IMG/VR virus record: IMGVR_UViG_3300009149_000217
Coordinates: 1-27,606 of that record
Length of the DNA: 27,606 nt
Direction: 5' to 3' (one strand)
Source: a virus
The notes beneath the pieces are model-generated. The model had not been told where the DNA came from. It searched no databases and saw nothing but the letters and a program-made list of their open reading frames with translations. Below are positions 26,713 to 27,606 of the stretch, piece after piece (positions within the stretch are counted from its first letter, which is position 1; each line of letters starts with the position of its first letter). The translations under genes and the position numbers were made by a program.

Positions 26713-26765
26713 CGGCGTATCGCTTTCGAGGCGTTGACCTGATCGTTGTTTAAGACTTTGCTCAT
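26709..26765 (-). CDS. 18-residue leader peptide coupled to the HTH gene
   Basis: An AGAAAGAG ribosome binding site precedes the ATG at 26763-26765. The product MSKVLNNDQVNASKAIRR ends at a TGA that overlaps the HTH protein start (ATGA). The short length and the overlap suggest that its translation opens the start of the regulator gene. Its own function is doubtful. A TAGGAT box about 30 bases upstream may be part of a promoter. Confidence 0.5.
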   Translation of the reverse strand: MSKVLNNDQVNASKAIRR

Positions 26766-26796
26766 GGTTGCTCTTTCTGGTAGTTGTGATCTCATC

Positions 26797-26991
26797 CTAG
26801 CGTGCTGCGGACCGATACGAAACGTCGAGGCGTTCGATTGTTTTGACTTGCCGGGAGTCCCAGCGGTACTTGTCTTGCCGTGAGTCAAACGAGTGCCAGC
26901 GGCAGTACAGATATTTGCTCTGGTCGTTCCAAAACTGCACGGCTGTCGTCGCTTTATTTTGGCAGCGCCCAACATCGCACTTTGCTGTCAT
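26797..26991 (-). CDS. 64-residue zinc-binding-like protein
   Basis: It starts MTAKCDVGRCQNKATTAVQF with a CxxxxC pair. A YCRWH follows 20 residues later, a layout like a small treble clef. The rest is basic (RWDSRQVKTIERLDVSYRSAAR). The start overlaps the upstream stop as ATGA. It lies in a chain of coupled small genes from the right edge. Function unknown. Confidence 0.6.
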   Translation of the reverse strand: MTAKCDVGRCQNKATTAVQFWNDQSKYLYCRWHSFDSRQDKYRWDSRQVKTIERLDVSYRSAAR

Positions 26992-27272
26992 CGAGTGATC
27001 TCGGTATCGCTGTTGAGTGGTGACACGATTCTGCGGAGCATCGTGTCGAGGTGGCTGTCTTTGAGCTGCTCACTTCCTAACCAGATGCAGCGCCATGCTT
27101 CGGTGCCGTAGAACAGATCCCAGCGGTAACGCTTGTCTAGGTCTTGAACTTTGTCGGCCCGTGGGAACTTACCATCCCGGTATTCCTGACGGGTCGCTTC
27201 GGTGTCGTATGGTTTGATCCACTCTTTGACCCGTGCGAACAGTTCAGGTGAGACTTTCATCGTGCTACCCAT
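26988..27272 (-). CDS. 94-residue protein of unknown function
   Basis: It begins MGSTMKVSPELFARVKEWIK (an alternative start is four codons in) and is rich in aromatic and charged residues (YRWDLFYGTEAWRCIWLGSE). It shares one base with the upstream stop and four bases with the next gene. It is helical, with no known motif. Confidence 0.6.
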   Translation of the reverse strand: MGSTMKVSPELFARVKEWIKPYDTEATRQEYRDGKFPRADKVQDLDKRYRWDLFYGTEAWRCIWLGSEQLKDSHLDTMLRRIVSPLNSDTEITR

Positions 27273-27490
27273 CAGACTTCTGAGATCCAGGCTTCCACGA
27301 CGGTCACAGCGGAGGCCATGAGGTCGTTCGTGCCACGCCGGACGATCCTGGCGAGCTTGTCCTCAAGTTCCATCTGCGTCTGGAACGGCAGCTTGTTGAA
27401 CTCGTACTCGCAGGCGTCATCGAACGCAAAGGTCAGGGCAGCGCCCAGGTTGGCGAGTTGGCCCATCTGGGTTTGAGTGGAGTTGCTCAT
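27272..27490 (-). CDS. 72-residue helical protein
   Basis: It starts MSNSTQTQMGQLANLGAALT at an ATGA overlap with the gene at the right edge. It contains FAFDDACEYEFNKLPFQTQM, then ELEDKLARIVRRGTN, and ends in a hydrophobic helix (MASAVTVVEAWISEV). The MSN start is shared with many small genes of this phage. Function unknown. Confidence 0.6.
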   Translation of the reverse strand: MSNSTQTQMGQLANLGAALTFAFDDACEYEFNKLPFQTQMELEDKLARIVRRGTNDLMASAVTVVEAWISEV

Positions 27491-27606
27491 CGTGCTGCGG
27501 CTTCGCTCTGGCACGTCGGGCAGAAGTCGATGAACTGGTTGCTGTTGGCGTGACGGCCGAGGCTATGCGCCTCGGTGGCGCATTCAAGAAGAAGTGCTGC
27601 GTTGAA
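27487..27606 (-). CDS. C-terminal part of a zinc-finger-like small protein (cut by window edge)
   Basis: Thirty-nine codons and a TGA are visible, with no start inside the window. The sequence has CATEAH and, 16 residues later, FCPTCQSE, a pair typical of a small zinc ribbon. The stop overlaps the next start as ATGA. Confidence 0.55.
   Translation of the reverse strand, partial: FNAALLLECATEAHSLGRHANSNQFIDFCPTCQSEAAAR

Overview
This window is part of the genome of a tailed double-stranded DNA phage (Caudoviricetes). Its structural proteins look most like those of phages infecting Actinobacteria: the portal, the MuF-type head protein, the capsid with a long N-terminal delta-like region, the Cys-rich head-tail connectors and the frameshifted tail chaperones. 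Every convincing gene is on the minus strand, so transcription runs from the right end to the left end. Genes are packed tightly, with many ATGA, TGATG or TAATG stop/start overlaps. No host gene, integrase, lysis gene or insertion sequence is visible. The host assignment is an inference from protein resemblance and from the leaderless promoters, which are common in Actinobacteria.

Right part (27606 to about 22800): early or accessory genes. They include small Cys-containing proteins, an 18-codon leader ORF, a two-HTH DNA-binding protein, single-stranded DNA-binding protein, a HExxH-containing small protein, a VRR-NUC-type nuclease and many short conserved phage proteins. A tRNA-like gene with an abnormal anticodon arm follows (22803-22873). 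Next come a putative two-domain DNA-modification enzyme (methyltransferase-like plus Mom-like), a ParB-like protein, and the terminase small-like and large subunits (22765-18417).

Middle part (18417 to about 8300): small genes of unknown function, then three small membrane proteins, the portal, a MuF-type head protein, a zeta-kinase plus ADP-ribosyltransferase protein that could be an injected effector, and a recombinant chimeric gene. A run of translationally coupled small genes and a prohead-protease-like protein follow.

Left part (8300 to 1): a probable untranslated RNA of about 424 nt with its own promoter and terminator-like hairpin, the major capsid protein, two structural proteins, head-tail connectors, tail-assembly chaperones with a CCCTTTC -1 slippery site, and the beginning of the tape measure protein.

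The most striking non-coding signal is a recurring promoter cassette. It starts at the stop codon of the upstream gene, carries an 11-bp dyad (AATCTnAGATT, or TATCTnAGATA with compensating changes), then TTGACA, usually 17 bp, a TATAGT-like -10 box and exactly 7 nt to an ATG. The stop-to-start distance is exactly 55 nt in most copies. These transcripts should be leaderless. The same promoter drives the candidate ncRNA, where the projected start point falls on the first base of a GTCGC/GCGAC stem.
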